Shown here in pieces: positions 1-7,663 of a stretch of DNA of 22,532 bases. A program made the position numbers and the translations under genes. Position 1 is the first letter of the stretch; each line of letters starts with the position of its first letter. Location: the IMG/VR virus record IMGVR_UViG_3300049841_000015, positions 1 to 22,532 of that record. One strand, given 5' to 3'. Under the pieces are notes generated by a model. It did no database searches. It worked only from the letters and a program-made list of their open reading frames with translations, and was not told the DNA's origin. Source of the stretch: a virus.

Positions 1-2600
1 AAACGGGCTTGGTTGTCGAGCGTCTTCTGCTCGTCGGTCATGCCCGACTGCCGCAGTTCCGTGAGCTTTTCGTCACGCGACTTGCGGTTCTGGAACAACT
101 CCTCGTCAATGGCCTTGAGCCTGCCCGCCGTGGCGAGTGCTGCCTGCACCAGATCGTTTTGCAGCTTCTTCAGTTCATCGAAGTAGCTCTTCGCCGCCGC
201 GAGCCGTTCCTGAATCGACTTGCGGTCAATGCCGGTCCATCGGGCGTTGACGTTCTCCACCGTGGTGACGATGCCGGTGGCCGCGTTTCGCTGCGCGTTG
301 TAGACGGCGTTGATGCGCTCGACTTCACCCTCGTAGCGAGCCTTCGCCGCCGTCGCCGTGCGGTTGTAGCTGTCGATCTGTTCCGCCACCCCGGCACGAA
401 TGGTCTGCGTGGTGATGGCGAACTCTCGGGTGTAGGCAAGCGCGCCGTCGCGCACCTGTGCGATGGAGTAACCGACCTTGAGCATTCCCTGCGCGAGTTC
501 CGATTCGCTGCTCGCGTTGGCCTGCGCCACATCGCGCATCAGTTTCAGCGTGTCCACCGCCGTCTTGATGTCGGCGACGAAGTTCTTCACTGCCTCGGCG
601 CTGCGCTTCAACTCCTCGTCAATGCGGGCATTCTTGATCTTCTCCTTGTACTGCTCCGCTTGATTGGAGGCGATCCCGGTGGACTTGGACACGATGTCCC
701 ATGCCTCCGCAAGCTCATCCGGGGTCTTCGCCGCTTCCACGATCCGCTTGGCGAGCAGCGTGACCTGCCCTTCGGTGGCGATGATGTTGCCATCGAGGTC
801 TTTGGTGCCCTTCTGGAAAGCCTCATAGAGCTTGGCGAAGTTGGTGGCCAGATTGGTGAAGCTGTCGCTGACCTCTTTGCCCGACCGTGCTTCATCGCTG
901 CCGAGCTTCACCGCATCCACCACATCCTGCACTGCCTTGACCTGATCCTCGATGGCCTTGCGTGCAGCGTTGGCTTCTACCTTCTTCGCCACCTCCAACT
1001 GCGCGGACTTGGCTTCCTCACTGTTGAGCTTGAGCGCCGTCGCATAGGTCTCGGCCTTGCTCTTGGCCTCTTCCTCACGCGCACGGGCACCCTTCAATGC
1101 CTCGTTGGCCTCGGTGATCGTAAGCTTGCCCCGGCCCTCCATGGCGTCCTTCACCGCTTGCTCTGCATCCTGACGCTTCTTCTGGATGTCCAACACTTCC
1201 ATGTACTGCGCCTTCAACCCCTCCATCGAAGGATTGGTGCCGATGTCCTTAACGATCTTCTTGGCCCGATCCTCAAGCTCGTCCACCTGCTTGGTGAGTT
1301 CCACCAGTTGAACGATGTTCAACGTGGCGATGGCCACCAGTTGTTGCCGGAACAGGCTCCACCTTTGTTGTGAGGCATTCTCCCCGGTGAGCTTGTCGGA
1401 CTGCTCCAACGTGGCCGTGAGTTCCTTGAAGTCGGTGATTGCCTTGATGGCAAGCCCAACGGCAGTGGCGATGGCCACGAAGGCAACCACGTAGGGGTGA
1501 GCGAGTGCCGCCGCCGAAATCTTGGTCCACCCATCCACCAGAGCAGCGAAGGCCGTGAAGGCGAGCTTCAGGGCGCTGTAGGCCGATACGACCTTGAAGA
1601 TCGTGTCGGCGTGGGCAATGGCGAACTCGGTAATCTCGCGGAAGTGCGCGATGATGGGACGAATCTTCTCCGCAAGCTCCGCTGCGCCGCGCCCCTGTTC
1701 GAAGAACCCATCGCCGATGAGTTGCAGGTTCTTCATCAGCTTGATGCCCTCTTCCACGAACACTTGGTAGAGGGGGATCAGGTTCGCGCCGAGCGCGGTC
1801 TTCGCTTCTCCGGTCTGAGTGGCGAGCTTGCTGAGTTGCCGCCCGAGCAGTCCCGCTGTCTCTTCGGCAACCCCGGCCTGCTCGTTCAGCTTCTTCTGTA
1901 CCGCTTCAAGGAAGATGACCTGTTGCGTGTGCCGGTCGATGGACGCCTTGGCCATGTCGTGTTCATGGGCGTACTTGGCCAGTTCCTTTTGCAGATCGAC
2001 GGTGACCCCCAACTGCCGCAGCGAGCGCGACGTTAGGTTCTGCACCGAGAAGATCAACCGGTCCAACACGGCAGGAGCCGACTGCCCCGCCGCCACGGCA
2101 AGGTCTTTGGCTCCCTTGGCAAGGTTCTCAAAAGCGTTGACATCGAGACCGGCACGGATGAAGCGAGTGAGCGAGCGCGCCGTGTCTTCCGAGGAGAAGC
2201 CCAGTTCGCGCACCGCCTTGGCCGTCTTGTCCACGCTCTCGGTGGCGATCCCGGCATTGGTGGCCACAGCGTGCAGGGAAGCCGCGAGCAGTTGATCCTC
2301 GGCGGCAGCGGTGGCCAAGTCCTTGACGAAACGCACCACCTCCAAGGCGAGGAAGGATCGCCCAAGGAATTGGATGGTGGAGGCGAGCTTGCCCATCGTC
2401 TCGATGGACGACTGCGCCTGCTTGGTGAAGGCGAGTATGTCTGCCGTGGCCTTGTCCGCACCGGGCACGGAGACCGGCTTCGACACCGGTTGCGTGTTGA
2501 TCGACTTGGCGAGCGCATCGACTTGCGACTTGATGTCCGCAAGCGACTGCTTCATCTCGTTGCGCGCACGGATGACTACTTCAAGTACGGCTTCAGCCAT
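1..2600 (-). CDS. tape measure protein (3' partial)
   Basis: The frame is open from the ATG at 2600 to the window edge, at least 866 residues. The ATG has AGGAG 7 nt upstream; an ATG 3 nt earlier has a less good spacing. It overlaps the chaperone extension by 8 bp. The protein begins MAEAVLEVVIRARNEMKQSL and is almost entirely helical, with long Ala/Lys/Glu/Gln stretches such as LKGARAREEEAKSKAETYAT. A hydrophobic segment (YVVAFVAIATAVGLAIKAI, about 370-388) lies in its middle. This is the usual form of tape measure proteins, which set tail length and later help open the membrane. The plus-strand ORF at 9-1373 is a shadow. Confidence 0.9.
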   Translation of the reverse strand, partial: MAEAVLEVVIRARNEMKQSLADIKSQVDALAKSINTQPVSKPVSVPGADKATADILAFTKQAQSSIETMGKLASTIQFLGRSFLALEVVRFVKDLATAAAEDQLLAASLHAVATNAGIATESVDKTAKAVRELGFSSEDTARSLTRFIRAGLDVNAFENLAKGAKDLAVAAGQSAPAVLDRLIFSVQNLTSRSLRQLGVTVDLQKELAKYAHEHDMAKASIDRHTQQVIFLEAVQKKLNEQAGVAEETAGLLGRQLSKLATQTGEAKTALGANLIPLYQVFVEEGIKLMKNLQLIGDGFFEQGRGAAELAEKIRPIIAHFREITEFAIAHADTIFKVVSAYSALKLAFTAFAALVDGWTKISAAALAHPYVVAFVAIATAVGLAIKAITDFKELTATLEQSDKLTGENASQQRWSLFRQQLVAIATLNIVQLVELTKQVDELEDRAKKIVKDIGTNPSMEGLKAQYMEVLDIQKKRQDAEQAVKDAMEGRGKLTITEANEALKGARAREEEAKSKAETYATALKLNSEEAKSAQLEVAKKVEANAARKAIEDQVKAVQDVVDAVKLGSDEARSGKEVSDSFTNLATNFAKLYEAFQKGTKDLDGNIIATEGQVTLLAKRIVEAAKTPDELAEAWDIVSKSTGIASNQAEQYKEKIKNARIDEELKRSAEAVKNFVADIKTAVDTLKLMRDVAQANASSESELAQGMLKVGYSIAQVRDGALAYTREFAITTQTIRAGVAEQIDSYNRTATAAKARYEGEVERINAVYNAQRNAATGIVTTVENVNARWTGIDRKSIQERLAAAKSYFDELKKLQNDLVQAALATAGRLKAIDEELFQNRKSRDEKLTELRQSGMTDEQKTLDNQAR

Positions 2601-3200
2601 CATCTAGCTCCTGAAGGAACTCGGAAAAGCCTTCCTTCTTTGCGTTCACTGCCATCCGCACTGCGCTCGACCACAGCGACACATCGTTCCTCTTACGCTC
2701 CGCTGCCAACATGCTGAAGCTTACTGCCGACTTCAGTGTGTACCCTAGTATGTCCTTGAGAGAGTGTCCCGCCCCGATCAGGGAGTCGATGACTCGGGGG
2801 ATGACGTACTCAAGGGTGCCGGGGTGCTTCGCGCCACTGCGAGGCTTGCGGACGCCCTTTCCAGTGACGCGAGTAATTTTTTTACGTTGGGCACACTCTG
2901 TTCCCAGACCTCCATGAGGATGTCCACCTGCGCCTGCACCGGAAACTTCTTGATGTCTTCTTCCTGACCGACCGCATCGACGCCCATGCCGATGATTTCG
3001 GCCACCATGTCGGGAGCCTGCGCTACCAGAAGCGTGAAGTCCAGATTGGTGGCACCGAAGAAGACCGAGAGTGGTTCCTTGTGCTTGTTGAGCAGCGCGA
3101 TGGTCTGCGTGAGGTCGATGCCGTGCGTGCTGATGCTCTTGCCACCACCGATGTCCACGACGCGCGGGGGCGGCAACAGGTCTTTGATGATCACTGCCAT
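2593..3200 (-). CDS. tail assembly chaperone, frameshifted long form (gpGT-like)
   Basis: A -1 slip on A_AAA_AAA joins the first 108 codons to a second frame that reads ITRVTGKGVRKPRSGAKHPG and continues for 94 residues to a TGA at 2593, giving about 202 residues in total. The extension (YVIPRVIDSLIGAGHSLKDI and ending FSEFLQELDDG) is helical and ends overlapping the tape measure start. This matches the lambda gpGT arrangement, in which a minor frameshift product recruits the tail tube protein to the tape measure. The coordinates span both frames; the second frame begins at 2877. Confidence 0.8.
2778..3200 (-). CDS. tail assembly chaperone, short form (gpG-like)
   Basis: The ATG has AAGGAG 6 nt upstream; the zero-frame product has 140 residues. 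It starts MAVIIKDLLPPPRVVDIGGG and has a helical body ending in VPNVKKLLASLERASASLAV and a Ser/Pro-rich tail that looks random. It sits directly before the tape measure gene, as lambda gpG and its relatives do; these proteins coat the tape measure during tail assembly. A slippery heptamer at codons 106-108 allows the long form. The tail after codon 108 looks less constrained than the part before it. Confidence 0.8.
   Translation of the reverse strand: MAVIIKDLLPPPRVVDIGGGKSISTHGIDLTQTIALLNKHKEPLSVFFGATNLDFTLLVAQAPDMVAEIIGMGVDAVGQEEDIKKFPVQAQVDILMEVWEQSVPNVKKLLASLERASASLAVARSTPAPLSTSSPESSTP
2877..2883 (-). promoter_or_regulatory. slippery heptamer A_AAA_AAA for -1 frameshifting
   Basis: In the zero frame the minus strand reads GTA AAA AAA TTA, which places A_AAA_AAA exactly in the X_XXY_YYZ register. 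After the slip the codons read ATT ACT CGC and continue into the open second frame. A GC-rich stretch follows and could form a stimulatory structure, which I did not model. Confidence 0.85.
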
Positions 3201-3224
3201 GTATCACTCCTTTGGGACCGCTGA

Positions 3225-3256
3225 AAAGAGAAGGGGCGACCATCCTTGGTCGCCCC
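3225..3256 (-). terminator. intrinsic terminator after the tail tube gene
   Basis: On the minus strand GGGGCGACC (loop AAGGAT) GGTCGCCCC forms a perfect 9-bp stem, followed by TTCTCTTTT. It lies between the tail tube stop and the chaperone ATG and probably limits transcription into the chaperone and tape measure genes. Confidence 0.8.
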
Positions 3257-3280
3257 CATCTTAGCCCACCTGACGATGGA

Positions 3281-4345
3281 TTACCGCAGTTGCGTCACCT
3301 TGAAGAACTTGGAGCCGGTGGCTTGCAGCGGGTCCGACAGCACGTTGCCGTCGAGAACGAACGGGCCGACGCCTTCGCCGATCAGTTGCAGTTCCTTCAA
3401 CGGGTCCACGATGAAGCGGAACACCTCCACGATTACCGGGTTGCCGCCGTCTGCGGTGTTCAGACCTTCGAACCGCATGTACTTCTCGGAAGCGAGCGCC
3501 GTCATGGCGTTGACGCGATTCTGCGCCGTGTAGTTGTAGGCGAAGTCGAGAACGTCGCCGTCCACGCACAGCACCGGGGTGCCGATGGTGATCGTCTTGC
3601 CCGCCGTGTTGGTGGCGAGCGTGACGGTCTTGGCCGAAGCGTCGATGGCCGTGACCCGGTGCGCTTTGGCGTTGAGCAGCGCCGCATCCGCACCCGCGAA
3701 ACCGGTGGCCGAGAGGTAGCCGCCGACACCGACTGCGAGGACCGAAGCCGGGGGCGTCGCCGCCCACGTCAGGACCGTCGTGGTGCCCACCGTGACGTTG
3801 GTGGGAGCGGTGATGGTGTTGCCCGTGGTCAGCGTGGCGATGGCGGTCACCGAGCCGTCGTTGATCATCACCGAGCCTGCCGCCGCGTTGAGCTTGTAGT
3901 CCCACGGCGTCGCATCGTTGGTGTACAGCGTCAGCGTTTGCGGCGTGCCGCCGTTGCGCTTGACCACCACCGAGGACACGTTGATGTTGGCCATCGGGGT
4001 GACCTTGCCGTGGTACAGCTTGGCCGTTTCCGATCCCGTCGTCACCGTGCCCGCGATCACCTGCGACACGTCGCCCGTGAGCGCATTGGCGAGGCCGGTG
4101 GACGAGAAGTTCTCGATGGTCATTTGCAGCGAGGACTTCAGTTCCGTGATCAGGCGCAGGTCGATGGCGCGGTTGCCGGTCTGCGACTCCTTGTGTTCCA
4201 AGGTGGTTGCCGCAAGGCCGAGCTTCAGCGCCGAGACGTTGCCGACCGGAATCAGGCCCGCAGGCTTGCCGGTGCTGTCGCGGCTACCGATCAGCACGAC
4301 CCCCTGACCCGAGAAGTAAAAGTTGTTGCCGTCAAACGTGGACAT
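3281..4345 (-). CDS. tail tube (major tail) protein
   Basis: The product has 354 residues and starts at an ATG with CAGGAG 8 nt upstream. The N-terminus (STFDGNNFYFSGQGVVLIG then PVGNVSALKLGLAATTLEHK) and the following strand-helix-strand pattern (LITELKSSLQMTIENFSSTG) fit phage major tail tube proteins, which stack as hexamers to make the tail. The middle (about 130-265) is Thr/Ala/Val-rich and looks like an inserted beta domain; the C-terminus (KYMRFEGLNTADGGNPVIVE) returns to the tube-like part. Its position just before the frameshifted chaperone and the tape measure is the usual place for this gene. A terminator follows. Confidence 0.75.
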   Translation of the reverse strand: MSTFDGNNFYFSGQGVVLIGSRDSTGKPAGLIPVGNVSALKLGLAATTLEHKESQTGNRAIDLRLITELKSSLQMTIENFSSTGLANALTGDVSQVIAGTVTTGSETAKLYHGKVTPMANINVSSVVVKRNGGTPQTLTLYTNDATPWDYKLNAAAGSVMINDGSVTAIATLTTGNTITAPTNVTVGTTTVLTWAATPPASVLAVGVGGYLSATGFAGADAALLNAKAHRVTAIDASAKTVTLATNTAGKTITIGTPVLCVDGDVLDFAYNYTAQNRVNAMTALASEKYMRFEGLNTADGGNPVIVEVFRFIVDPLKELQLIGEGVGPFVLDGNVLSDPLQATGSKFFKVTQLR

Positions 4346-4399
4346 GGAACACGCTCCTGTGTCAGTGGAAGGGGGCCGCTATGGGGTCAGCCAGTTCGC

Positions 4400-5359
4400 T
4401 TACGGGTTCTTGTTGAGCCAGTGCACGACCACGCTCTTGCCCGAGAGGTTCGTCGTGGACTTGATGCCGCCCGTCGCTGTGCCGCCCGCGAGCGTCGCAC
4501 CCGAGACCGCGACGTTGGTCGAGGCTTCCACCAACGGGTAGATGTTGCCTTGCGCCGGGGCATCCGGGTAGATGTGCACGACGTTGGAGATGGCCGCTGC
4601 CGTGACCCCCATGCTGCCCACCTGCCGCGCCTTGATGTTGATGGCATTGGCGAGCAGCGTGGCTTGGATCGCATCGGTGCCGCCGATGGCCACGTCGGTA
4701 GCAACCGTGACATCCGGCGTGGTCTTGACCGTGAACACGATGCCGTTGACCGTCAGCGTGTCGGTGTTGACCATCGCGGACACGTCAGCGGTGTTGTTGT
4801 TCGTCACCGCTGCGTGCGCCGAGTTGGTGACTGCCGGGGCGTTGCCCGGTCCATCCATGACTGCCGTGATCGTGACCACGCCCGCTGCCGGGGAGGCGAC
4901 CACAAGCGGCTGCACCGTCTTGCTGCCGTCGTAGCGGTTGTGCCACGCATTGATCGAGTTGGCGAGCGCGAGCGCCATGGCGGTGTTGTCGCCCGCCGTG
5001 ATCTTGACTTCCCTCGGGGCCGAAGGCGTCGCCTTCCACGTGTACACGTCGCCGCCGATGGTCATCGTCTCGTCGGCAACCGGGTTGCCCGAGATGGTGA
5101 TCGTTCCGCTCGCCTTGGTGGGTTGGATCGTGATGTTGGCCACGTCGTCCGTCCACGCGCCGCCCGCATCCGTGCCGATGATCGCGGCGAGGATCGTGTC
5201 CTCCACCCGCATCGCGGCGATGTTCATCTTGGTGCCGTTTGTCGCACCGGCAACGAAGCTGACCGTGTAGCCCGAGAGTTCGCGGACGATCTTGGGCAGT
5301 TGGTCCACTGCGCCTGCCCCGCCCTTCATCAGTTGCGAGGAAACGACTTCCTTGGTCAT
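4400..5359 (-). CDS. virion structural protein with internal domain duplication
   Basis: The product has 319 residues and starts at an ATG with AGGAG 8 nt upstream. Residues 1-80 form an N-terminal domain. Two repeated units follow: GTITISGNPV...GGDVYTWKA...LANSINA...VVTITA (about 85-165) and DTLTVNGIVFTV...LLANAINIKA...VVHIYP (about 199-265). Each is a beta-rich unit with an Ala-rich helix. Duplicated beta domains of this kind occur in phage decoration and tail-decoration proteins. The neighbouring gene downstream is the tail tube, so a role on the tail or as a minor tail protein is plausible. No enzyme motif is visible. Confidence 0.65.
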   Translation of the reverse strand: MTKEVVSSQLMKGGAGAVDQLPKIVRELSGYTVSFVAGATNGTKMNIAAMRVEDTILAAIIGTDAGGAWTDDVANITIQPTKASGTITISGNPVADETMTIGGDVYTWKATPSAPREVKITAGDNTAMALALANSINAWHNRYDGSKTVQPLVVASPAAGVVTITAVMDGPGNAPAVTNSAHAAVTNNNTADVSAMVNTDTLTVNGIVFTVKTTPDVTVATDVAIGGTDAIQATLLANAINIKARQVGSMGVTAAAISNVVHIYPDAPAQGNIYPLVEASTNVAVSGATLAGGTATGGIKSTTNLSGKSVVVHWLNKNP

Positions 5360-5446
5360 GGCAAAACTCCTGTTGATTGATCAGGGGGGTCACAAGGGGA
5401 CCGCACGTGCACTGTCGCACACGCGAAGCTACCTAACAAATTGGAA

Positions 5447-5462
5447 TTGCAGATGTCTGCAA
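5447..5462. repeat. 16-bp palindrome, copy 1
   Basis: The minus strand reads TTGCAGACATCTGCAA, with perfect 7-bp arms around a 2-nt centre. It is intergenic, 4 nt after the stop of the terminator-like gene. The 107-bp gap it sits in holds no ORF and only the AGGAG of the next gene. Confidence 0.85.
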
Positions 5463-5466
5463 AAAC

Positions 5467-5895
5467 TTACGACGTGAGAATGATCGCCGTGGACCATTGC
5501 TGCCGATAGACGACAGCATTGCCGATGGTTCCGGCAGGACGCTCGCTCACGAAGCGCCACTTGTGGAAGGTGGGGGAGGTCTGCATCCGCACCTGCTTGC
5601 GAATCTCATCGAGCAGACGGGCCGCTTCGTTCTTTTGGTCGAGTCCACCAATGGCGTTGTTGGCGATGATGAGAAGAACCGTGCAGGTCAGGTCCGCAGC
5701 CATGCCCTGCCGGGAAGGGTCGAGGGAGTTGGCCGCGATACCACCGTAGACCACGCCCGCCATCGGGAACTTGGCAAGCTTCAGGATCGAAAGCAAGTCC
5801 TGCTCCGAGAGTACGCTGACGGTCTTCTCCGACAACTCGGAGACTTGCATCACGCGAGCAATCAGGTCTTCCCAACAGGCTACGGCAGTGGTCAT
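5467..5895 (-). CDS. tail terminator-like protein (DUF1834-like)
   Basis: The product has 142 residues and starts at an ATG with GAG 9 nt upstream. It contains an N-terminal helix (TTAVACWEDLIARVMQVSEL), a mixed core (KFPMAGVVYGG...DLTCTVLLIIANNAIGG), then LLDEIRKQVRMQTSPTFHKW and VVYRQQWSTAIIL. The size, position after the gpG-like gene and the helix-H-K-W-x-F pattern resemble Gp37/DUF1834 and other small tail-terminator proteins that cap the tail tube and dock it to the head. The upstream 40-codon ORF may be its true 5' end if a frameshift exists. The structural role is likely, the exact family is uncertain. Confidence 0.6.
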   Translation of the reverse strand: MTTAVACWEDLIARVMQVSELSEKTVSVLSEQDLLSILKLAKFPMAGVVYGGIAANSLDPSRQGMAADLTCTVLLIIANNAIGGLDQKNEAARLLDEIRKQVRMQTSPTFHKWRFVSERPAGTIGNAVVYRQQWSTAIILTS

Positions 5896-6016
5896 GATAG
5901 TTCTCGGTGCGGTAGGTTATCGTGGGCCAGTTGATGCACGTGGACGTGTCGTTGTGGCGCACCTGAATCGTCGCTGTAGTGCCGCCGTACAGGTCAAAGT
6001 ACGCCATTCCCATCAT
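5606..6016 (-). CDS. possible coupled ORF whose first 40 codons look coding
   Basis: The ATG overlaps the upstream stop by 4 bp (ATGA). The reading frame continues for 136 codons, but only the first 40 (MMGMAYFDLYGGTTATIQ... to about RTENY) show this genome's codon bias. By hand count 33 of these 40 codons end in G or C, against 14 of the next 40. After codon 40 the frame overlaps the next gene and the sequence looks like a shadow. Either this is a short peptide with a non-functional tail, or a +1 frameshift joins the 40 codons to the downstream gene. Confidence 0.35.
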   Translation of the reverse strand: MMGMAYFDLYGGTTATIQVRHNDTSTCINWPTITYRTENYHDHCRSLLGRPDCSRDASLRVVGEDRQRTLGAGLAFDPEACQVPDGGRGLRWYRGQLPRPFPAGHGCGPDLHGSSHHRQQRHWWTRPKERSGPSAR

Positions 6017-6474
6017 GCCAGTCCAAGAGCCTCCGCGACACGCTGCATGATGCGCGCTTCGAAGAGTTCAACGTCTTCCTTGGGGACGCCCATGAACTCG
6101 CGCACGGGCAGGAACTTGGTGCCGTACTGGTGGAACTTGCCGTACTCGACGCCCTTCTCAGTGAAGGCACCGGCCTTGATGATGCGCTCACCGGGGCCGT
6201 GATCATCCGACTCCTGAATGGAGCGCCACAGCGTGCCGGTGTCGAACAGGGTGCCGGTGCCACCGCCGCGCCGTCGTTGGATGGCCGCTTGCGACGGGGG
6301 CCATGCCACGCCCTCGGGGTTCACCTCCTCAAGGAAGCGTTGCCGGGTGTGGTTGAGGATGATGCTCGCCGCCTCGTCCAACACCTCGTCTTCATCGAGA
6401 GCTTCGGCGACACCATGCAGCGCCGCGCTGAGTTGCGAGGCGTCAATCTCGATGGTGAGTTGCAGGTCGCTCAC
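6013..6474 (-). CDS. gpG/gpS-like virion morphogenesis (tail completion) protein
   Basis: The GTG at 6474 overlaps the previous stop by 4 bp and gives 153 residues (SDLQLTIEIDASQLSAALHG...). The frame is open further upstream but shadows the connector gene. Features are an acidic helix with DEDEVLDEAASIILNHTRQR, then PEGVAWPPSQAAIQRRRGGG, GTLFDTGTLWRSI and VEYGKFHQYGT. The pattern DxxGxxWP...tLxdTGxLxxSI...vxYgxxHQxGt is characteristic of the phage virion morphogenesis family (Mu gpG, P2 gpS type), whose members terminate or complete tails. The stop overlaps an ATG at 6016 by 4 bp, starting the short ORF that follows. Confidence 0.8.
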   Translation of the reverse strand: MSDLQLTIEIDASQLSAALHGVAEALDEDEVLDEAASIILNHTRQRFLEEVNPEGVAWPPSQAAIQRRRGGGTGTLFDTGTLWRSIQESDDHGPGERIIKAGAFTEKGVEYGKFHQYGTKFLPVREFMGVPKEDVELFEARIMQRVAEALGLA

Positions 6475-7091
6475 GTGCCGTAAGCGTTGAACTGGAAAGC
6501 GCGATTGCGAACGTAGGGTTCCACGATCTTGCCGGTGATGTTCCACGCCATCTTCTGCGCTTCGGTTGCGGCAGTCATGGCGGCAGTGTCGAGCGAGCCT
6601 TCCGGGTGCGAGAGCAGGTGCGGCAGGTAGGCCAACACCGCTTCCTGCAACCAGATCGGAGCCTTGTGCGTGGAGTCGAACCCCGCCTTGTAGGCGATGT
6701 TGACCCAGTAGCCGGTGTAGGCCACGTCCACCATCACGTAGCCGCGCATGGCATCGAGGATGTAATCCTCGGCGGGCATCGCCTCGGGGGCCGTGACCAG
6801 TGCCTTGCGCGACTCGGCGTTGAAGTTGATCACCAACGGCGTGTCGGCCTGCACGAAGCCCTGCGACAGCTTGCAGCAAAGCAGGCCGTCCACGGGCGTC
6901 GGGTACAACTCGGGATGCAGGAAGAAGGTGTCGGTGCGGGTGTTGGGTTCGAACGTGGTGTGTAACATGCCTTGCAGCACCACGTGCGCCGCGTTGAGCG
7001 TCGAGTCGATGGCAGCACGGACTTCCGCGATGTCCTGCAACGACATCCGTGCGATCACGGCGTCGGTGTCGATGATCAGCTTCAGTGCCAT
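6471..7091 (-). CDS. probable head-tail connector protein
   Basis: The product has 206 residues and starts at an ATG with GAGAGGG nearby. It is largely helical: the N-terminal half contains DIAEVRAAIDSTLNAAHVVL, the C-terminal half IWLQEAVLAYLPHLLS and several Ala-rich helices ending in VEPYVRNRAFQFNAYGT. Its place directly before a gpG-like gene and its size fit adaptor or head-tail connector proteins of long-tailed phages, which join the portal to the tail. There is no diagnostic motif, so the role rests on position. Its stop overlaps the next GTG start by 4 bp (GTGA). Confidence 0.6.
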   Translation of the reverse strand: MALKLIIDTDAVIARMSLQDIAEVRAAIDSTLNAAHVVLQGMLHTTFEPNTRTDTFFLHPELYPTPVDGLLCCKLSQGFVQADTPLVINFNAESRKALVTAPEAMPAEDYILDAMRGYVMVDVAYTGYWVNIAYKAGFDSTHKAPIWLQEAVLAYLPHLLSHPEGSLDTAAMTAATEAQKMAWNITGKIVEPYVRNRAFQFNAYGT

Positions 7092-7105
7092 GCTGCCCTC
7101 TCAGT

Positions 7106-7121
7106 TTGCAGATGTCTGCAA
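7106..7121. repeat. 16-bp palindrome, copy 2
   Basis: Minus strand TTGCAGACATCTGCAA with perfect arms. It lies 2 nt after the stop of the 147-residue protein gene and just before the Shine-Dalgarno sequence of the connector gene. Confidence 0.85.
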
Positions 7122-7123
7122 TT

Positions 7124-7567
7124 TCAGACCGTGACGCCGACTTCGTTGCCGTCCCGATCCTTCAGCGCCATGGCTCCGGTGTCGAGTTCTTCACCATCGT
7201 CATCGTTGGCATCGGTGGGGGAATGCTCCACGGTGCCTGCGGGACCGCCGCGATCCTGCACCACCTTCGCCGTGTTGTCGGGCTTGCTGTCGGTGACTTC
7301 GGCGTTGGTCTGCTTGAAGAACCGCTTGCCCCAGTCATCCCGGTACGACAGGAGTCTGCCGAGTTGTTCCGGCGTGACTTCGTAGACCTTGGGATTGCCT
7401 TCGCTGTCGCGCGAGTAGAACACTTCGCGCTCCGGGGTGACGTAGGTGCTGCACCCGTTGACCAGAAGCACGCGCGGGAGCGGTGCGGGGGATGGCGTCG
7501 CCGTGTTGAGTTGTTGCGTCTCGACGGTGACTTTCGCGGGTGGTGTGCTGCGCTTGGTGATGGCCAT
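7124..7567 (-). CDS. hypothetical virion-cluster protein
   Basis: The product has 147 residues and starts at an ATG with AAGGAG 4 nt upstream. I do not recognise it. The N-terminus is Thr/Pro-rich (TPSPAPLPRV), the middle (about 35-90) has a compact mix of strands and helices (VFYSRDSEGNPKVYEVTPEQ and a GKRFF segment), and the C-terminus is acidic (TDANDDDGEELDTG). It sits between capsid and connector genes, where head completion or decoration proteins are usual. A palindrome copy lies 2 nt after its stop. Confidence 0.65.
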   Translation of the reverse strand: MAITKRSTPPAKVTVETQQLNTATPSPAPLPRVLLVNGCSTYVTPEREVFYSRDSEGNPKVYEVTPEQLGRLLSYRDDWGKRFFKQTNAEVTDSKPDNTAKVVQDRGGPAGTVEHSPTDANDDDGEELDTGAMALKDRDGNEVGVTV

Positions 7568-7593
7568 GTTGCTCCTTATCCTGTCTGGGAATG

Positions 7594-7625
7594 AAAAAAG
7601 CCCCCCACCGTGAGGCAGGGGGCTT
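7594..7625 (-). terminator. intrinsic terminator after the capsid gene
   Basis: On the minus strand AAGCCCCC is followed by a short loop region (TGCCTCACGGT) and GGGGGGCTT, then TTTTTT. A GC-rich stem of about 8 bp plus a U-tract is a standard rho-independent terminator. It lies 39 bp after the capsid stop and could cap capsid transcript or attenuate transcription into the tail genes. Confidence 0.85.
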
Positions 7626-7663
7626 CAGTCTTGCACGGACCCAGACAGGGGTCAACCCGAAGG

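Noticed and set aside
3212-5380. A 722-codon plus-strand ORF, and other long plus-strand ORFs such as 9-1373, 8626-10218 and 12679-14064
   Set aside because: They lie antisense to well-supported minus-strand genes, are rich in Arg/His/Gly/Val as expected for shadows of GC3-biased codons, and lack recognisable domains or coherent ribosome binding sites.
5405-5462. A promoter in the AT-richer gap between the terminator-like and structural genes
   Set aside because: TTGCAG with a 17-nt spacer to TTGTTA matches sigma-70 consensus poorly, and the -35-like part is simply the palindrome.
5447-5462. The palindromes as intrinsic terminators
   Set aside because: The stem is short and not GC-rich, no U-tract follows on the transcribed strand, and most copies lie in frame inside coding sequence.
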